NCBI GenBank assembly: GCA_947306365.1
Contig: CAMZGD010000001.1
Location: 1 to 64,000, forward strand
Direction: 5' to 3'
Source of the DNA: an uncultured Bacteroidales bacterium
GTDB taxonomy: Bacteria > Bacteroidota > Bacteroidia > Bacteroidales > UBA932
Length of the DNA stretch: 64,000 bases
Positions 20,801 to 30,176 of the stretch are shown piece after piece. A program made the translations under genes and the position numbers. Below the pieces are notes generated by a model. That model searched no databases. It saw only the letters and a program-made list of their open reading frames with translations, and was not told where the DNA came from. Each line of letters starts with the position of its first letter. Within the stretch, counting starts at the first letter, position 1.

Positions 20801-21350
20801 CTTCGACGCGCTGGTCAAGAACGGCTTCGTAGAGTTCGTAGTAAACCATGGCGGCCTCGACCAGGGCGACCTTCTCGTCGTCGGTCAGGTCCTGGGCAGC
20901 AAGGGCGATGTTGCGGAGAGCCACGCGGAGAGCTTCCTGGGCCTCAGCAAGAGCCTGCTGTTTCTCAATCAGGTCGATCTCATGCTGCTTGGCGGCGAGC
21001 TCCATGGCCTTTTCCAGGGAGTCGATCTTGGCAGCGAGTTCCGCAGCGGCGTCAGCGTTCTGAATTTCCTGAGCTTCGCGCAGCAGTTCGTTCATCGCGG
21101 CGGCGTCAGCGGTTTCCTGACGGATCTTTTCAGCGTTTGCACGCTCGACGTCGGCAAGGGCCTTCTGGACTTCGGCCTCTGCGCGACGATACTCCTCGTC
21201 AGCTGCACGCAGCTTCGAGAGCGCATCGTAGTAACGAGCCTTGGCTTCGCGGAGTGCGAGGATGCCCTCCGGCTCCACCTGCTCGATACAGGAAGTGAAA
21301 AGACTGCCGGCAGCAATCATAATCACCAGTGAATAAATAATCTTTTTCAT
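17850..21350 (-). CDS. Giant coiled-coil lipoprotein, unknown function
   Basis: Lipobox SLFTSC; about 270-aa N-terminal and 150-aa C-terminal A/E/K/L heptad-rich regions around a globular middle; no family recognised. Confidence 0.85.
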   Translation of the reverse strand: MKKIIYSLVIMIAAGSLFTSCIEQVEPEGILALREAKARYYDALSKLRAADEEYRRAEAEVQKALADVERANAEKIRQETADAAAMNELLREAQEIQNADAAAELAAKIDSLEKAMELAAKQHEIDLIEKQQALAEAQEALRVALRNIALAAQDLTDDEKVALVEAAMVYYELYEAVLDQRVEVLEKEQALAKAQADAAKADLEWDSEEHEYADARDLLERDIARAKAYKAYFEEALANVPAPNIEDLDKWKAELDKYEAEKAELEYSRHKITQDSAALMVEYHDAFGAYASAVASWISSKSPFLGTVSDNKGYPMADPATLDEDYVPVDPEGATVYVVRFGFELEEDNALGKAGDEFTHGDVVGASATGQLTGLTELEITPTPAMIKFDYLLGSYNPVTVDGTPETVYNDGVLTPDADMSAFILGDSLGTVGSQKLTRYDDEGKPYTAATANYGLWGAYYTLLRDKVLFPDDADDEATIKKQRDAAYAIWKAHRDTLEAGLLNYGPYKDALQGLKDAQKSEKEHGNAMVAAIKKLYEALESVNEASLSKNDSIAIINAFQAFAEARENYLEYKDPGEINFDYYRFGYIYAGDLEIDSIKFSDLTYDGLRKTKKWGHKVADGSDYAAKNSTLAHMARQLLNKDFADAIATDAPWDFTGCDVNSEIGTPAHNAFYNQYEYVPEDKTRTEHPEAHMVTKPGGEYYESPLVTKAKEAIDAAIARYEAIYLMYWGVNAYPATLDNTSTEDDIKAAAAQEIPVSAYLYDTFMKPYNAVSFDGAEIMFTEAIGAILGSVENRGFHPQIPAGFGTTDYTGQDLDNGGVVTNNSITFGDIYTTEYNLFEAEIFADAKGMPAFNTARTDFYNLMAAEYRLWLVQHPATEDLELIKAWIETVAKEIADANAENAALAALAYELDKAAYDNFVAYADYSRELWTEFAGSYTSSGVLKFRPKITSITMGNNFTINYDGLQAGGSPGTAFHGTSSGSSWNSNLKGKQLEFAEKYLGGFPKAMYDLKLRKLDVDDQIAHLDILLNALKPAYLAAAKAKGYYDDFSEADNWDDMIADYEQLLKDFARQQTAYQQYLISMINYWDEEWDAAAKALADFESGVPAAELEVARAQRDLDKAMFELEQLETLLQAAKDNLDRIIEYLKSQDANFVIPSIGGEFGF

Positions 21351-21420
21351 AAAAAAATTTGTTAAGTGTGTTTGTTATTTTTGGTTAAACATTAAAAATA
21401 TGTACACAGTTTATCGCCTC

Positions 21421-21455
21421 AAAATTAGACATTATATTTTGAATGTCCAAATTTT
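21421..21455. promoter_or_regulatory. Dyad-symmetric element, possible operator
   Basis: AAAATTAGACATT-ATATTTT-GAATGTCCAAATTTT, 71 bp upstream of lipoprotein start. Confidence 0.4.
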
Positions 21456-21462
21456 TGGGGGA

Positions 21463-21485
21463 TTTTTCAACGGGTTGTTGAAAAA
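21463..21485 (-). terminator. Possible hairpin terminator downstream of ppiD-like gene
   Basis: TTTTTCAAC GGGTT GTTGAAAAA stem with A/T tracts. Confidence 0.4.
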
Positions 21486-21488
21486 ATG

Positions 21489-23546
21489 TTAAAAAAATCT
21501 TGCCCTGTTGTCTTTAATATCTGCCTCATTGGCTATTACAGTCTGCAAAATATTCTCGTGGTAGGTCGACCTACGCGAAAGCTGCGTCGATGCATCGGCT
21601 TCGGAGAAGAAATGCCCGTTCGTCCGGTCGGTCACTTCGAACACATAGACGCCCAGCGTGCCGCCTACGGTCCGGATCACACCGGGCTCGGACGACGCCA
21701 CGGCGCCGGTCAGTGCGGGATCGCCCTGGTTATACTGCACCGATCCGAAGGAAAGGCCCGGATAGTGGTTCACGGTGGTGCCCAGCTTCTCGGCAACCGC
21801 TTCCATCGACGCGAGGCCGGCAATCTGTTCCTTTACCTCGGCGAGTTTCTTTTCGACGCCCTTCTCGGCGACCAGACGGGCGCGGATCTGCGAAGCTACG
21901 TCATTGACGTCGGCGTAGCCTTCTTTCCGCACCTTGGTGACGGCCGTGACGAAGTAATACTTGTTGTCCACGATCTTCACGTCGGACACGTCGCCGGCGC
22001 GGGTCTTCTTGTCGAACACCCAGTACACCACTTCCCGCGCATTGTCGGCCGGCCCGATCCGACGGGTCGACTGGAGCATATTATTAATAGGTATGACAGG
22101 CAGGTTCAGCTCCTGCGACAGTTTCTGGAAATTGGCCAGCTTCCCGTCGCAGGCGTCGGCAAACTCGACGGCCTTCATCTGGAAGTCACGGTAGGTCTCG
22201 TCGGACGGCAGCACGTTCTTGAGCAGCGTGGCAAGCTGGACCTTCTTCACGGGACGGGTCCGTTCCGGCATATAGACGACCAGCAGCGTCTGCTTGTTCA
22301 CGCTCTTGATCTTCATCACGCGCTGCGTGGCGTCGAAGACCGGGGAGAATTCCGACCATCCGGTGGAAACCATGTTGTCCTGCGTGAACCAGCCCATTTC
22401 CGTAAACTGCGAAGCGTCGGGACGGCGCAGCTGCTCCGCCACGAACGCGTCGGCATCCGCATCCTTGTCGAAGGCGAACACTTTCACGAACAGGTGGACC
22501 GAGTCGGACATCATCCGGACGTCGGTGACACGGGCGGCCGAGTACGAACGGTCCTCCGTCTGAACGGGACTCACCGTTCCAACCGGCTTGTGGAAAGCGG
22601 TCTCCTGGATTTCCGGCATCGCGGCCAGCTGATCTTCTGAGAAGTAGTAGGGATTGAACTTGCTGTCGGAATGAAGCGTGACGAAGTTCTTGAGATTGTC
22701 GGTCACGGTGAATTCTTCGAGCAGCGCGTCGAATTCCTCCTTCGCGTCGGCATAGTCCTGTGCGGACGGGACGACTTCCCAGAGCACGTATTCGACGTCG
22801 CGGTTGGCCGGCTGCTTGTACTGTTCCCGGCGCTCCTTGTAGAACCGGCGGATCTCTTCGTCGGATACGGTGACCGTGCTGTCCTGCGCGAACGGGATCG
22901 GCACGAACACGTAGTCCACATCGGCCGTGGCGTTGCTTTCGGCCACGATGCGGGCTTTTTCAAGGTCGGTCAGGAAATCGCTCTGCGCGATGAGCGAGCC
23001 GTATTTGGTGAAGAGCCTGTCGCGATAGACGTTCTCTTCCAGGAACGACCAGAGGGCGGCATACTGTCCGCTCTCGTCGGAATCGATCGACTGCACGAAA
23101 TTCACCAGCGCTTCGCGGCTGAAATTGCCGTTGCGGTCGAGGAACGTACCTTGCTGCAGGAGCACCGGGGAGATGTCGGAACCCTGTGTCAGGTCTATCA
23201 TTTCTTCCTCACCCACCGAAAGGCCCGCTGCGGTCGCCTTGGGGATGAAGACTTCGTTTTCAAAGATGGACTGCCAGGCCGCATCGCGCAGCTGGCTCTG
23301 GGCCTCTTCCGAGGAGGGGTTCTGTCCTGACATCTTGGCAATCTCCGTGTAAGCATTGAGCTGCTCATAGAAATCCCTGTACGACACGGTCTTGCCATTC
23401 ATCGAACCCACTTTGTTGTTAGAGGAGAAACGGTCTGCGGCCGACCGGAGTGTCTGAGGATCAAGGATGAACGACAACAGGGCCAGCGCTACGAGAACCG
23501 TTATCAAAATACCGAATTTGACGCGAATTTTCTCTAATACCGCCAT
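21489..23546 (-). CDS. Peptidylprolyl isomerase, PpiD/SurA-like
   Basis: 'MAVLEKIRVKFGILITVLVALALLSFILDP', N-terminal TM anchor, SurA_N-like 'NGKTVSYRDFYEQLNAY', two parvulin-like regions. Confidence 0.88.
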   Translation of the reverse strand: MAVLEKIRVKFGILITVLVALALLSFILDPQTLRSAADRFSSNNKVGSMNGKTVSYRDFYEQLNAYTEIAKMSGQNPSSEEAQSQLRDAAWQSIFENEVFIPKATAAGLSVGEEEMIDLTQGSDISPVLLQQGTFLDRNGNFSREALVNFVQSIDSDESGQYAALWSFLEENVYRDRLFTKYGSLIAQSDFLTDLEKARIVAESNATADVDYVFVPIPFAQDSTVTVSDEEIRRFYKERREQYKQPANRDVEYVLWEVVPSAQDYADAKEEFDALLEEFTVTDNLKNFVTLHSDSKFNPYYFSEDQLAAMPEIQETAFHKPVGTVSPVQTEDRSYSAARVTDVRMMSDSVHLFVKVFAFDKDADADAFVAEQLRRPDASQFTEMGWFTQDNMVSTGWSEFSPVFDATQRVMKIKSVNKQTLLVVYMPERTRPVKKVQLATLLKNVLPSDETYRDFQMKAVEFADACDGKLANFQKLSQELNLPVIPINNMLQSTRRIGPADNAREVVYWVFDKKTRAGDVSDVKIVDNKYYFVTAVTKVRKEGYADVNDVASQIRARLVAEKGVEKKLAEVKEQIAGLASMEAVAEKLGTTVNHYPGLSFGSVQYNQGDPALTGAVASSEPGVIRTVGGTLGVYVFEVTDRTNGHFFSEADASTQLSRRSTYHENILQTVIANEADIKDNRARFF

Positions 23547-23688
23547 TTTACGTTTAGTTTTAGTTATTAATCTTTATGTAATTTTCCACTGAGCCCCTTT
23601 CGGGGACGAAGTGCAAAAGTACACAAAAATCAGTTACTAGATGCAAAAAGGCTGTAAAACGTTGCGTTCCAAAATGAAGAAAATACAA

Positions 23689-24318
23689 TTATTTCCCCAT
23701 TTTGCGCGGCCCCATCTGGTTCAGGGTGTCGATGTACTGGTAGGTGGAGTCGCGCTCCACGGCATACCAGTCGAAAGGCCGCAGGATGACGGAATTGCGC
23801 GCCCGCTCGTCGGAGGTCATCCCGAACCCCTGCAACAGGCCGCTGTCGGAAGTGAGCCGCACGTAGCAGTCAGTATAGATCTGCTTTTCTTCCTTATTCC
23901 AATAGATGGTGTCCGTTTCCATCCGCTCGCCCTTGATGTGGTTGGTCACCACGACGTTGCCGAACGCACTCCAGGATTCCCGGCCCACGGTGGTGACGTG
24001 TTTGGCCTGGTCGGCCGTGATGGTCGTCTCAAGCTGGCCGTTTTCGGTATAGGCATCCAGATGGAAGCCTTCGGAATAGAGTTCGTACGTCTGCTGAATG
24101 GAATCCTTGAAGAAATCGAAGCGCTGCATCAGGGGCGCATACATCCGCATCTCAGCTTCGCCGCGCTCGGTCTGGAGGACCTGCATGTCGCGGACCACCT
24201 GCACCGGCGTCTGCTCGAAATCGAACACCGCCGGTTCGGGCCCCTTGCACGCAAAAACCAGGATGGCCGCCGCAAGGGCGGCGGCCATCCCGACTGACGT
24301 ATGGAAAAATGCCTTCAA
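23689..24318 (-). CDS. lptC: LPS export periplasmic protein LptC
   Basis: 'AEMRMYAPLMQRFDFFKDS..YELYSEGFHLDAYTENGQLETTITADQAKH', 'WNKEEKQIYTDCYVRLTSDSGLLQGFGMTSD'. Confidence 0.85.
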   Translation of the reverse strand: MKAFFHTSVGMAAALAAAILVFACKGPEPAVFDFEQTPVQVVRDMQVLQTERGEAEMRMYAPLMQRFDFFKDSIQQTYELYSEGFHLDAYTENGQLETTITADQAKHVTTVGRESWSAFGNVVVTNHIKGERMETDTIYWNKEEKQIYTDCYVRLTSDSGLLQGFGMTSDERARNSVILRPFDWYAVERDSTYQYIDTLNQMGPRKMGK

Positions 24319-25632
24319 TTACTTGTTGGTGCGCACCGTGGTGCGTTCGGTCATGCCGGCGCAGCTGACGGTGTAGCCGCTGCCGTCGGTGATGTCGAGG
24401 AAGAATGCGTCTTCCGTCTTCGGGAAGTAACGGCGGTACTGCGCTGCCAGGCTATTTGCTTCGTCGGCCACGGAAGGGTCGGCGGAAGCGGCCCGCTGCA
24501 GGTAGTCGACCGCTACCCAGAAGTGTGCCCGGCTGCTGACTTCGTCGCCGCCGCATTTCTGGGCGCCCCAGATGGTGCCGATGAGCAGGTATGCCTTGCC
24601 GCGGTAGGCCTCGTTGAGGTCGGCGGCTTCCTTGGCCTTGGCGACGGCGGAAGCGGCCCTGCCGCACTTCTTGAAGTAGTACGTCGCCAGCTCGAAGGTG
24701 TAGTCGGCTCGGGTCTGCACATCTTCCGGATTGAGCAGGCTGATGGCGCGCTCCAGGGACTCGGCGGCCTTGGTGTTCTCGTCACGCGAGGAATAGAGGC
24801 GGTAGAGGCCATAGACGGAGCTGGCCGTCGGGTTGATCTCGTTGAGGGCAACGATCGACTGCAGGAAGAGCTCGGTGTTCATGCACTCGCTCCGGGAGAG
24901 CATCTTCACCATATTGGTCAGGAGCGCCTCGTCGTTCGGATTGGCCTGGAAACGGGGCGTATAAAGCGCCACCAGGTTGTCGCAGGAAGCCACGCCGCTG
25001 TCGATGAAGATACTTTCCACATCGACCTTGGCGCTGCGGTACTGCGGGTCGTTGCTCGAATCGATCTTGTCGTCGAGATAGCCGGCGACCTTGGTATAGT
25101 TGTTCATCACTTCCTCGGCGTCGAGTTTTTCGTTGCGGTACATCTCGACCGCGGACTTCATCTGCGTGACGAAGGCGGCGGGGCTGGCTTCGCCCTTGAT
25201 GTTGTCCAGGATCTCGGTGAGGTACTTGTACTGCGCCTCATAGTCCGACCCCAGGTAGTTGACCACGTCGATGGCCTTGTTATCAAGGCTCTTGACCGCA
25301 TATTTCGGATAGTACTGCGCACGCAGTTCGCTGAGCATCAGCAGCGTATCGACCAGCTCGCGGTAGCGGACGGGATCCTTTCGGTTCTTGTTGACCTCGT
25401 TGCGGATGATCGTCTGCCCGTAGATGAACATGTTCTGGCTGGCCGTGGGCGGACAGAGGCTGAATGCCTTCCTCCAGAAAGGAGCTGCGTCGTCAAAATT
25501 CTTCTGCTTGTAAAGTTCCTGGTAGTAGGACAGGTACTTCGTGCATTCGGCACTGTCTTTTCCGAATCTGCCCTGCGCAGCGGCCGGAAGGACAACCACG
25601 AGGGTCATGAGGATGATGGCAAACTTTTTCAT
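24319..25632 (-). CDS. Tetratricopeptide-repeat protein, secreted
   Basis: Signal peptide and helical repeats; position next to lptC matches the conserved Bacteroidales cluster. Confidence 0.75.
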   Translation of the reverse strand: MKKFAIILMTLVVVLPAAAQGRFGKDSAECTKYLSYYQELYKQKNFDDAAPFWRKAFSLCPPTASQNMFIYGQTIIRNEVNKNRKDPVRYRELVDTLLMLSELRAQYYPKYAVKSLDNKAIDVVNYLGSDYEAQYKYLTEILDNIKGEASPAAFVTQMKSAVEMYRNEKLDAEEVMNNYTKVAGYLDDKIDSSNDPQYRSAKVDVESIFIDSGVASCDNLVALYTPRFQANPNDEALLTNMVKMLSRSECMNTELFLQSIVALNEINPTASSVYGLYRLYSSRDENTKAAESLERAISLLNPEDVQTRADYTFELATYYFKKCGRAASAVAKAKEAADLNEAYRGKAYLLIGTIWGAQKCGGDEVSSRAHFWVAVDYLQRAASADPSVADEANSLAAQYRRYFPKTEDAFFLDITDGSGYTVSCAGMTERTTVRTNK

Positions 25633-25649
25633 CGTTATTCAGTTTAATG

Positions 25650-25657
25650 CAAAATTA
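25650..25657 (-). promoter_or_regulatory. -7 element TAATTTTG for TPR gene
   Basis: CAAAATTA on plus strand just upstream of start 25632. Confidence 0.5.
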
Positions 25658-25663
25658 GCAATT

Positions 25664-27019
25664 TTAGTTGTACAACGTAGGGATGAACCAAATATCGTGC
25701 AAATTGAAGGAAATCGTGAACAAAAAATAACGCTCCCGAACCAGATTGTTGTCCAGGGAACCCCGCTGGCCGAAATCGACACCGACGTTGATGCTGTTGT
25801 AGTAACGGAATACGGGGATCCCGACACCCAGCGTGAACCCGGTCGTCGTCACCTGGCTTCCGTTCAGGAACACGTGGGAATACTCCCGGTAGGCGCCGCC
25901 CCGGTATGTAAGCCGGCGCAGCCAGTGCCGCACGTCGTACCGGTTGGGCGTCACCTCGAAGCCCGCGCGGAAATTCTGTGCCACGCCGGCCGAGAAATCG
26001 ACGCCGGGATAGCCTTCGAACGTCATGCCGGTCCAGTCCTGCCGTGAATAGTCGAATCCGAGCATCCAGCGTTCCGCGTGACGGAGCGTCAGGCCGGCCC
26101 CCCATTCCGAAGGGATCCGGTAGTTCTCCAGGGAATGGTTCCGGCTGACGATCGTATCGGTGCGCGAAGCCGTCGAACCGTAGGCATAGCGCTGTACGCC
26201 GCCGCGAAGCGGCGTGGAAAAGCCGTAGGTCACGCCCGCCACGGCTTCCAGGGCGCCGGTCAGCGGCTGCGCGTACTGGAGGCCCAGCTTTCCGCCGAAA
26301 CAGCTGACATTGTACTTCCAGCCCGACTCGAGGGAACGGTACGAAGCGCTGTTGCGGAAGCTGGCGGCGGAAGAACGGTCGATCGACCCGAAATAATAGT
26401 CGACGTCCGCACCCAGGCTCAGCCGGTCCCACAGCGTGACGCCGGCGCCCAGGAACGCCTGGTAGATACCGCCGGTCCCATTCTTCGTATAACGGATGTC
26501 GCCCGATTCTGCGATCAGCGCGTCGGATGTCTCGTCCGCCGTGAAGGTATACGAAACCGTGCTGTAGGGCATCACGCCCAGCTTGAAGGCGGAGTGCCGT
26601 GCGATGGGAAGCGTCGCCGCGATATGGTGCATGTTGAAGGTGTTGTCGGCCGAGGTGAGGACGCCCGTCGCCGTTTCGCCCAGCGATGTGGCGGCGTTGC
26701 CCTGGAAAAGGACATTGCGGTTTTCCAGGCCGAAATCCATCATGAAGGACTTGGCTTCACGGGCCGTGACGGCCGCCGGGTTGAGCAGGTTGATGTAGCG
26801 CACGTTCCGGTCGCCGATGCCGATGCCGCCCATCGAAAGGTTGTACGTCGTGCCGGGACGGACCAGGTCGCCGAACCCGAACAGCGAATAGGGGGAATAG
26901 CCGTTGCCGGCCAGCGGGTCCTGCGCCGCGACGGGATGCGGCAGGGCCGTCAGCAGGATTGCGACGACGGAAACCCGCAGCAGCGCGGCAGTTTTCACCA
27001 TACCTTTTCGAGAACGCAT
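25664..27019 (-). CDS. Outer-membrane protein, FadL/OmpP1-like beta-barrel
   Basis: 'GNGYSPYSLFGFGDLVRPGTTYNLSMGGIGIGDRNVRYINLLNPAAVT' typical of Bacteroidales OMP near lptC/TPR. Confidence 0.75.
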   Translation of the reverse strand: MRSRKGMVKTAALLRVSVVAILLTALPHPVAAQDPLAGNGYSPYSLFGFGDLVRPGTTYNLSMGGIGIGDRNVRYINLLNPAAVTAREAKSFMMDFGLENRNVLFQGNAATSLGETATGVLTSADNTFNMHHIAATLPIARHSAFKLGVMPYSTVSYTFTADETSDALIAESGDIRYTKNGTGGIYQAFLGAGVTLWDRLSLGADVDYYFGSIDRSSAASFRNSASYRSLESGWKYNVSCFGGKLGLQYAQPLTGALEAVAGVTYGFSTPLRGGVQRYAYGSTASRTDTIVSRNHSLENYRIPSEWGAGLTLRHAERWMLGFDYSRQDWTGMTFEGYPGVDFSAGVAQNFRAGFEVTPNRYDVRHWLRRLTYRGGAYREYSHVFLNGSQVTTTGFTLGVGIPVFRYYNSINVGVDFGQRGSLDNNLVRERYFLFTISFNLHDIWFIPTLYN

Positions 27020-27062
27020 AGATGCAAGCGTATGAATTGCAAATGTAGTAAAAAATCAAAGA

Positions 27063-30000
27063 TTATACCAAAAACGAGGCGATAACCTTGGTGGCCGCCT
27101 GCACCGACGGGACGTCCGGGACCTTGAAATACAGTTTCCCGTTGTTTTCCTGCAGGCTGATGCCGGTGCGCCGCGCCGCAAGCTGCTGCAGGATCGCGCC
27201 GAACCGGTCGGACTGGAAGAACGGATGGTTGCGGTCGGCGATGAACCAGGCCAGCATCACGCCGTTCTTCAGCACGATGCGCTCGACACCCATCCGACCC
27301 GCCAGCATGCGCAGCCGCACCACGTCGATGAGTTCAAGCACCGGCGTGGGGACCGGTGCGCCGAACCGGTCGGCCAGGTTGGCCGTAAACCGCTTGAGCA
27401 GGTCTTCCGACTTGATGCCGTCAAGTTCCTTGTAAAGCCGGATCTTCTCGGAGGGCACGTTGACGTAGGAATCCGGGATCATCAGTTCCAGGTCGGTGTC
27501 GACCTGCGTATCCAGCTCATAGGCGAGGTTCGGCAGGATCCCGGACGACGACGTATCGGACGCGTGCTTCAGCGCCAGTTCGTTCATCGCCTCCTTCAGG
27601 ATCCGCATATATGTCTCGAAGCCCATTTCGGCCATGAAACCCGACTGTTCGGCGCCCAGCAGGTTGCCGGCACCGCGGATGTCGAGGTCCTGCATCGCGA
27701 TGTTGAAGCCGCTGCCAAGGTCGCTGAACGCCTCCAGCGCCCGGATGCGGCGGCGGGCGTCGTCGGTGAGTTTTTCTACTTCCGGGACAATCAGGTAGCA
27801 GTATGCCTTGACATTGCTCCGCCCCACCCGGCCCCGCAGCTGGTGCAGGTCGCTCAGGCCGAACCGGTGCGCCCGGTCCACGATCATCGTGTTGGCGTTC
27901 GGGATGTCGATGCCGTTCTCGATGATGGTGGTCGACAGCAGGATGTCGTAGTCGCCGGCGATGAACTTGAGTACCTTTCCTTCCAGTTCGCGGGCCTCCA
28001 TCTGGCCGTGGGCGACGCAGATTTCCGCCTGCGGACAGATGCGGTGCAACGTATCGCGCACCGCAAAGATGTCGTCCACGCGGTTGTGCACGAAATAGAC
28101 CTGCCCGCCCCGTTCGATTTCCCGGTTCAGGATGTCGGCCAGGTACTCTTCGTCGAACCGGATGACCTCGGTGGTGACCGGAATCCGGTTGGGCGGCGGC
28201 GTGTTGATGATCGACAAGTCGCGGGCGCCCAGCAGCGAGAACTGCAGCGTACGCGGAATCGGCGTGGCGGTGAGGGTCAGCGTATCGACCGATGTCTTCA
28301 TCTGGCGGATCTTCTCCTTGGCCGCGACCCCGAATTTCTGTTCCTCGTCGATGACCAGCAGGCCCAGGTCCTTGAACTTGAGGCCGCTGTTGAGGAGCCG
28401 GTGCGTACCGATGAGGATGTCGGTCCGGCCGGCGGCGATGTCTTCGCCGATCTGCCGGATGTCCTTCGCCGTACGCAGGCGGCTGATGTAATCGACTTTC
28501 ACCGGGAATCCCTTGAGCCGTTCGCTGAACGTATGGAAATGTTGCAGCGCCAGGATCGTGGTCGGCACCAGCACGGCCACCTGCTTGCTGTCGCATACGG
28601 CCTTGAAAGCGGCGCGCACGGCCACTTCCGTCTTGCCGAAGCCCACGTCGCCGCACACCAGCCGGTCCATCGGATGCAGGCTTTCCATATCCGCCTTGAC
28701 GGCTTCGGTCGCCGAAGCCTGGTCGGGCGTGTCTTCGAACAGGAAGGAAGACTCCAGCTCCTGCTGCAGATAGGAATCCGGCGAAAAGGCGAAGCCCCGT
28801 GCCTGCTGACGCTCCGAATATAGCTTGATGAGGTCTTCCGCGATGTCCTTGACTTTCGACTTGGTACTGCGCTTGAGATTGTCCCAGGCCTTGCTGCCGA
28901 GTTTGTAGATCTTCGGCGGTTCACCGTCGCGCGACTTGTATTTCGAAATACGGTGCAGCGCATGGATCGACACGAACACCACGTCCCCGTCCTTGTAGAT
29001 GAGCTTGACGGCTTCCTGCGTGCGGCCGCCCGAATGGGTTTTCACCAGACCGCCGTACTGCCCCACACCGTGGTCGATATGCACCACGTAATCACCCATC
29101 CGAAGCGCATTCAAGTCGTTGATGGTCATCTGCTCCGCTTTTTCAACCTGCCGGCGGATGCTGAGCTTGTGGTAGCGTTCGAAAATCTGGTGGTCGGTAT
29201 AATAGCAGTTGCGGGAACGCTTGTCGATGTAGCCTTCGTGGAGCGAAACGGGCAGGAACAGCGGCTTGACGTTGCGCAGGATCTCCTTCAGGCGGCGCGT
29301 CTGGCTCTCGTTGGGAGAAAGGATCGTGACGGTGTATCCTTCGATCTGCTTCTTGACGATGTCGTCGGAGAGCAGATCGAAATTCTTGGCGAACACGGGT
29401 TGCGGCAGGATGTCTTCGTCCTGCTTCTCGAAGATGTCGTCGCGCAGGTCCCATACCGTCGTTCCGGGCGGCAGGATATCCATAAATCCTGCATATTCCG
29501 CTTCCTGTCCGATTTCGTCGAGATTCGGATAAATGGACACTTCCGGAAGCGGCTCGCCCGCCGAAAGCTGGTTATCGGCGTTGAAGTGCCGGATGGACTC
29601 GATCTCGTCACCGAAGAAATCGATACGGACAGGCCGCTCGTCGGCAAACGAATAGATGTCCACCAGACTGCCGCGCAGCGCGAATTCTCCGGGCTGCGTC
29701 ACGAAATCCACTTTGCGGAAACCCGCCTCAAAGAGCACTTCGCTGATGACTTCGTGCGAGAGCGATTCTCCCTTGCGGAGTGCCAGCAGCGACTCCCGGA
29801 TCTTCCGGGTGCGGAGCACGCGCTCGTTCACCGCCTCCGTATAAGAGATGACCAGCGTCGCGGCAACCGGCTCCTTCAGGAGCAGTTCCCGGGTAATCTC
29901 ATACGAACCCTCCCTGCCGCACGCCGGACTCTGCTCCCATTTCGTGATGGCCGAAAGCGCGGCCGTACGCTGCAGGAGTGCCGTATTCTTCTTGTATTCA

Positions 30001-30176
30001 GACTTTTCCGTCGTTGCCGGAAAAAAGAACAGGTTTTCTTCGAGAAAGAAATTGTCAAGATCGGAGGCCAGGTAGTATGCCTGCTTCTTGTTGTCGGCAA
30101 TCACGACGTGAAGCGCACCTTGCGGGTCACGCTTCACGGCATTGGCAATATAGACGGCCCGGGATGAAAGGATCAT
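27063..30176 (-). CDS. mfd: Transcription-repair coupling factor Mfd (short N-terminus)
   Basis: 'MRMGDYVVHIDHGVGQYGGL'-type RID, 'VCGDVGFGKTEVAVRAAFKA', 'TATPIPRTLQFSLLGARDLS', 'LRGRVGRSNVKAYCYL'. Confidence 0.96.
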   Translation of the reverse strand: MILSSRAVYIANAVKRDPQGALHVVIADNKKQAYYLASDLDNFFLEENLFFFPATTEKSEYKKNTALLQRTAALSAITKWEQSPACGREGSYEITRELLLKEPVAATLVISYTEAVNERVLRTRKIRESLLALRKGESLSHEVISEVLFEAGFRKVDFVTQPGEFALRGSLVDIYSFADERPVRIDFFGDEIESIRHFNADNQLSAGEPLPEVSIYPNLDEIGQEAEYAGFMDILPPGTTVWDLRDDIFEKQDEDILPQPVFAKNFDLLSDDIVKKQIEGYTVTILSPNESQTRRLKEILRNVKPLFLPVSLHEGYIDKRSRNCYYTDHQIFERYHKLSIRRQVEKAEQMTINDLNALRMGDYVVHIDHGVGQYGGLVKTHSGGRTQEAVKLIYKDGDVVFVSIHALHRISKYKSRDGEPPKIYKLGSKAWDNLKRSTKSKVKDIAEDLIKLYSERQQARGFAFSPDSYLQQELESSFLFEDTPDQASATEAVKADMESLHPMDRLVCGDVGFGKTEVAVRAAFKAVCDSKQVAVLVPTTILALQHFHTFSERLKGFPVKVDYISRLRTAKDIRQIGEDIAAGRTDILIGTHRLLNSGLKFKDLGLLVIDEEQKFGVAAKEKIRQMKTSVDTLTLTATPIPRTLQFSLLGARDLSIINTPPPNRIPVTTEVIRFDEEYLADILNREIERGGQVYFVHNRVDDIFAVRDTLHRICPQAEICVAHGQMEARELEGKVLKFIAGDYDILLSTTIIENGIDIPNANTMIVDRAHRFGLSDLHQLRGRVGRSNVKAYCYLIVPEVEKLTDDARRRIRALEAFSDLGSGFNIAMQDLDIRGAGNLLGAEQSGFMAEMGFETYMRILKEAMNELALKHASDTSSSGILPNLAYELDTQVDTDLELMIPDSYVNVPSEKIRLYKELDGIKSEDLLKRFTANLADRFGAPVPTPVLELIDVVRLRMLAGRMGVERIVLKNGVMLAWFIADRNHPFFQSDRFGAILQQLAARRTGISLQENNGKLYFKVPDVPSVQAATKVIASFLV

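Noticed and set aside
17835-21332. 1165-aa plus-strand ORF fully antisense to the coiled-coil lipoprotein
   Set aside because: By-product of A/E/K/L/D-rich codons lacking antisense stops; the minus-strand product has a signal peptide, lipobox and heptads.
27225-30167. Long plus-strand ORFs 27225..28823 and 28953..30167
   Set aside because: Antisense to mfd, which has all expected helicase motifs.
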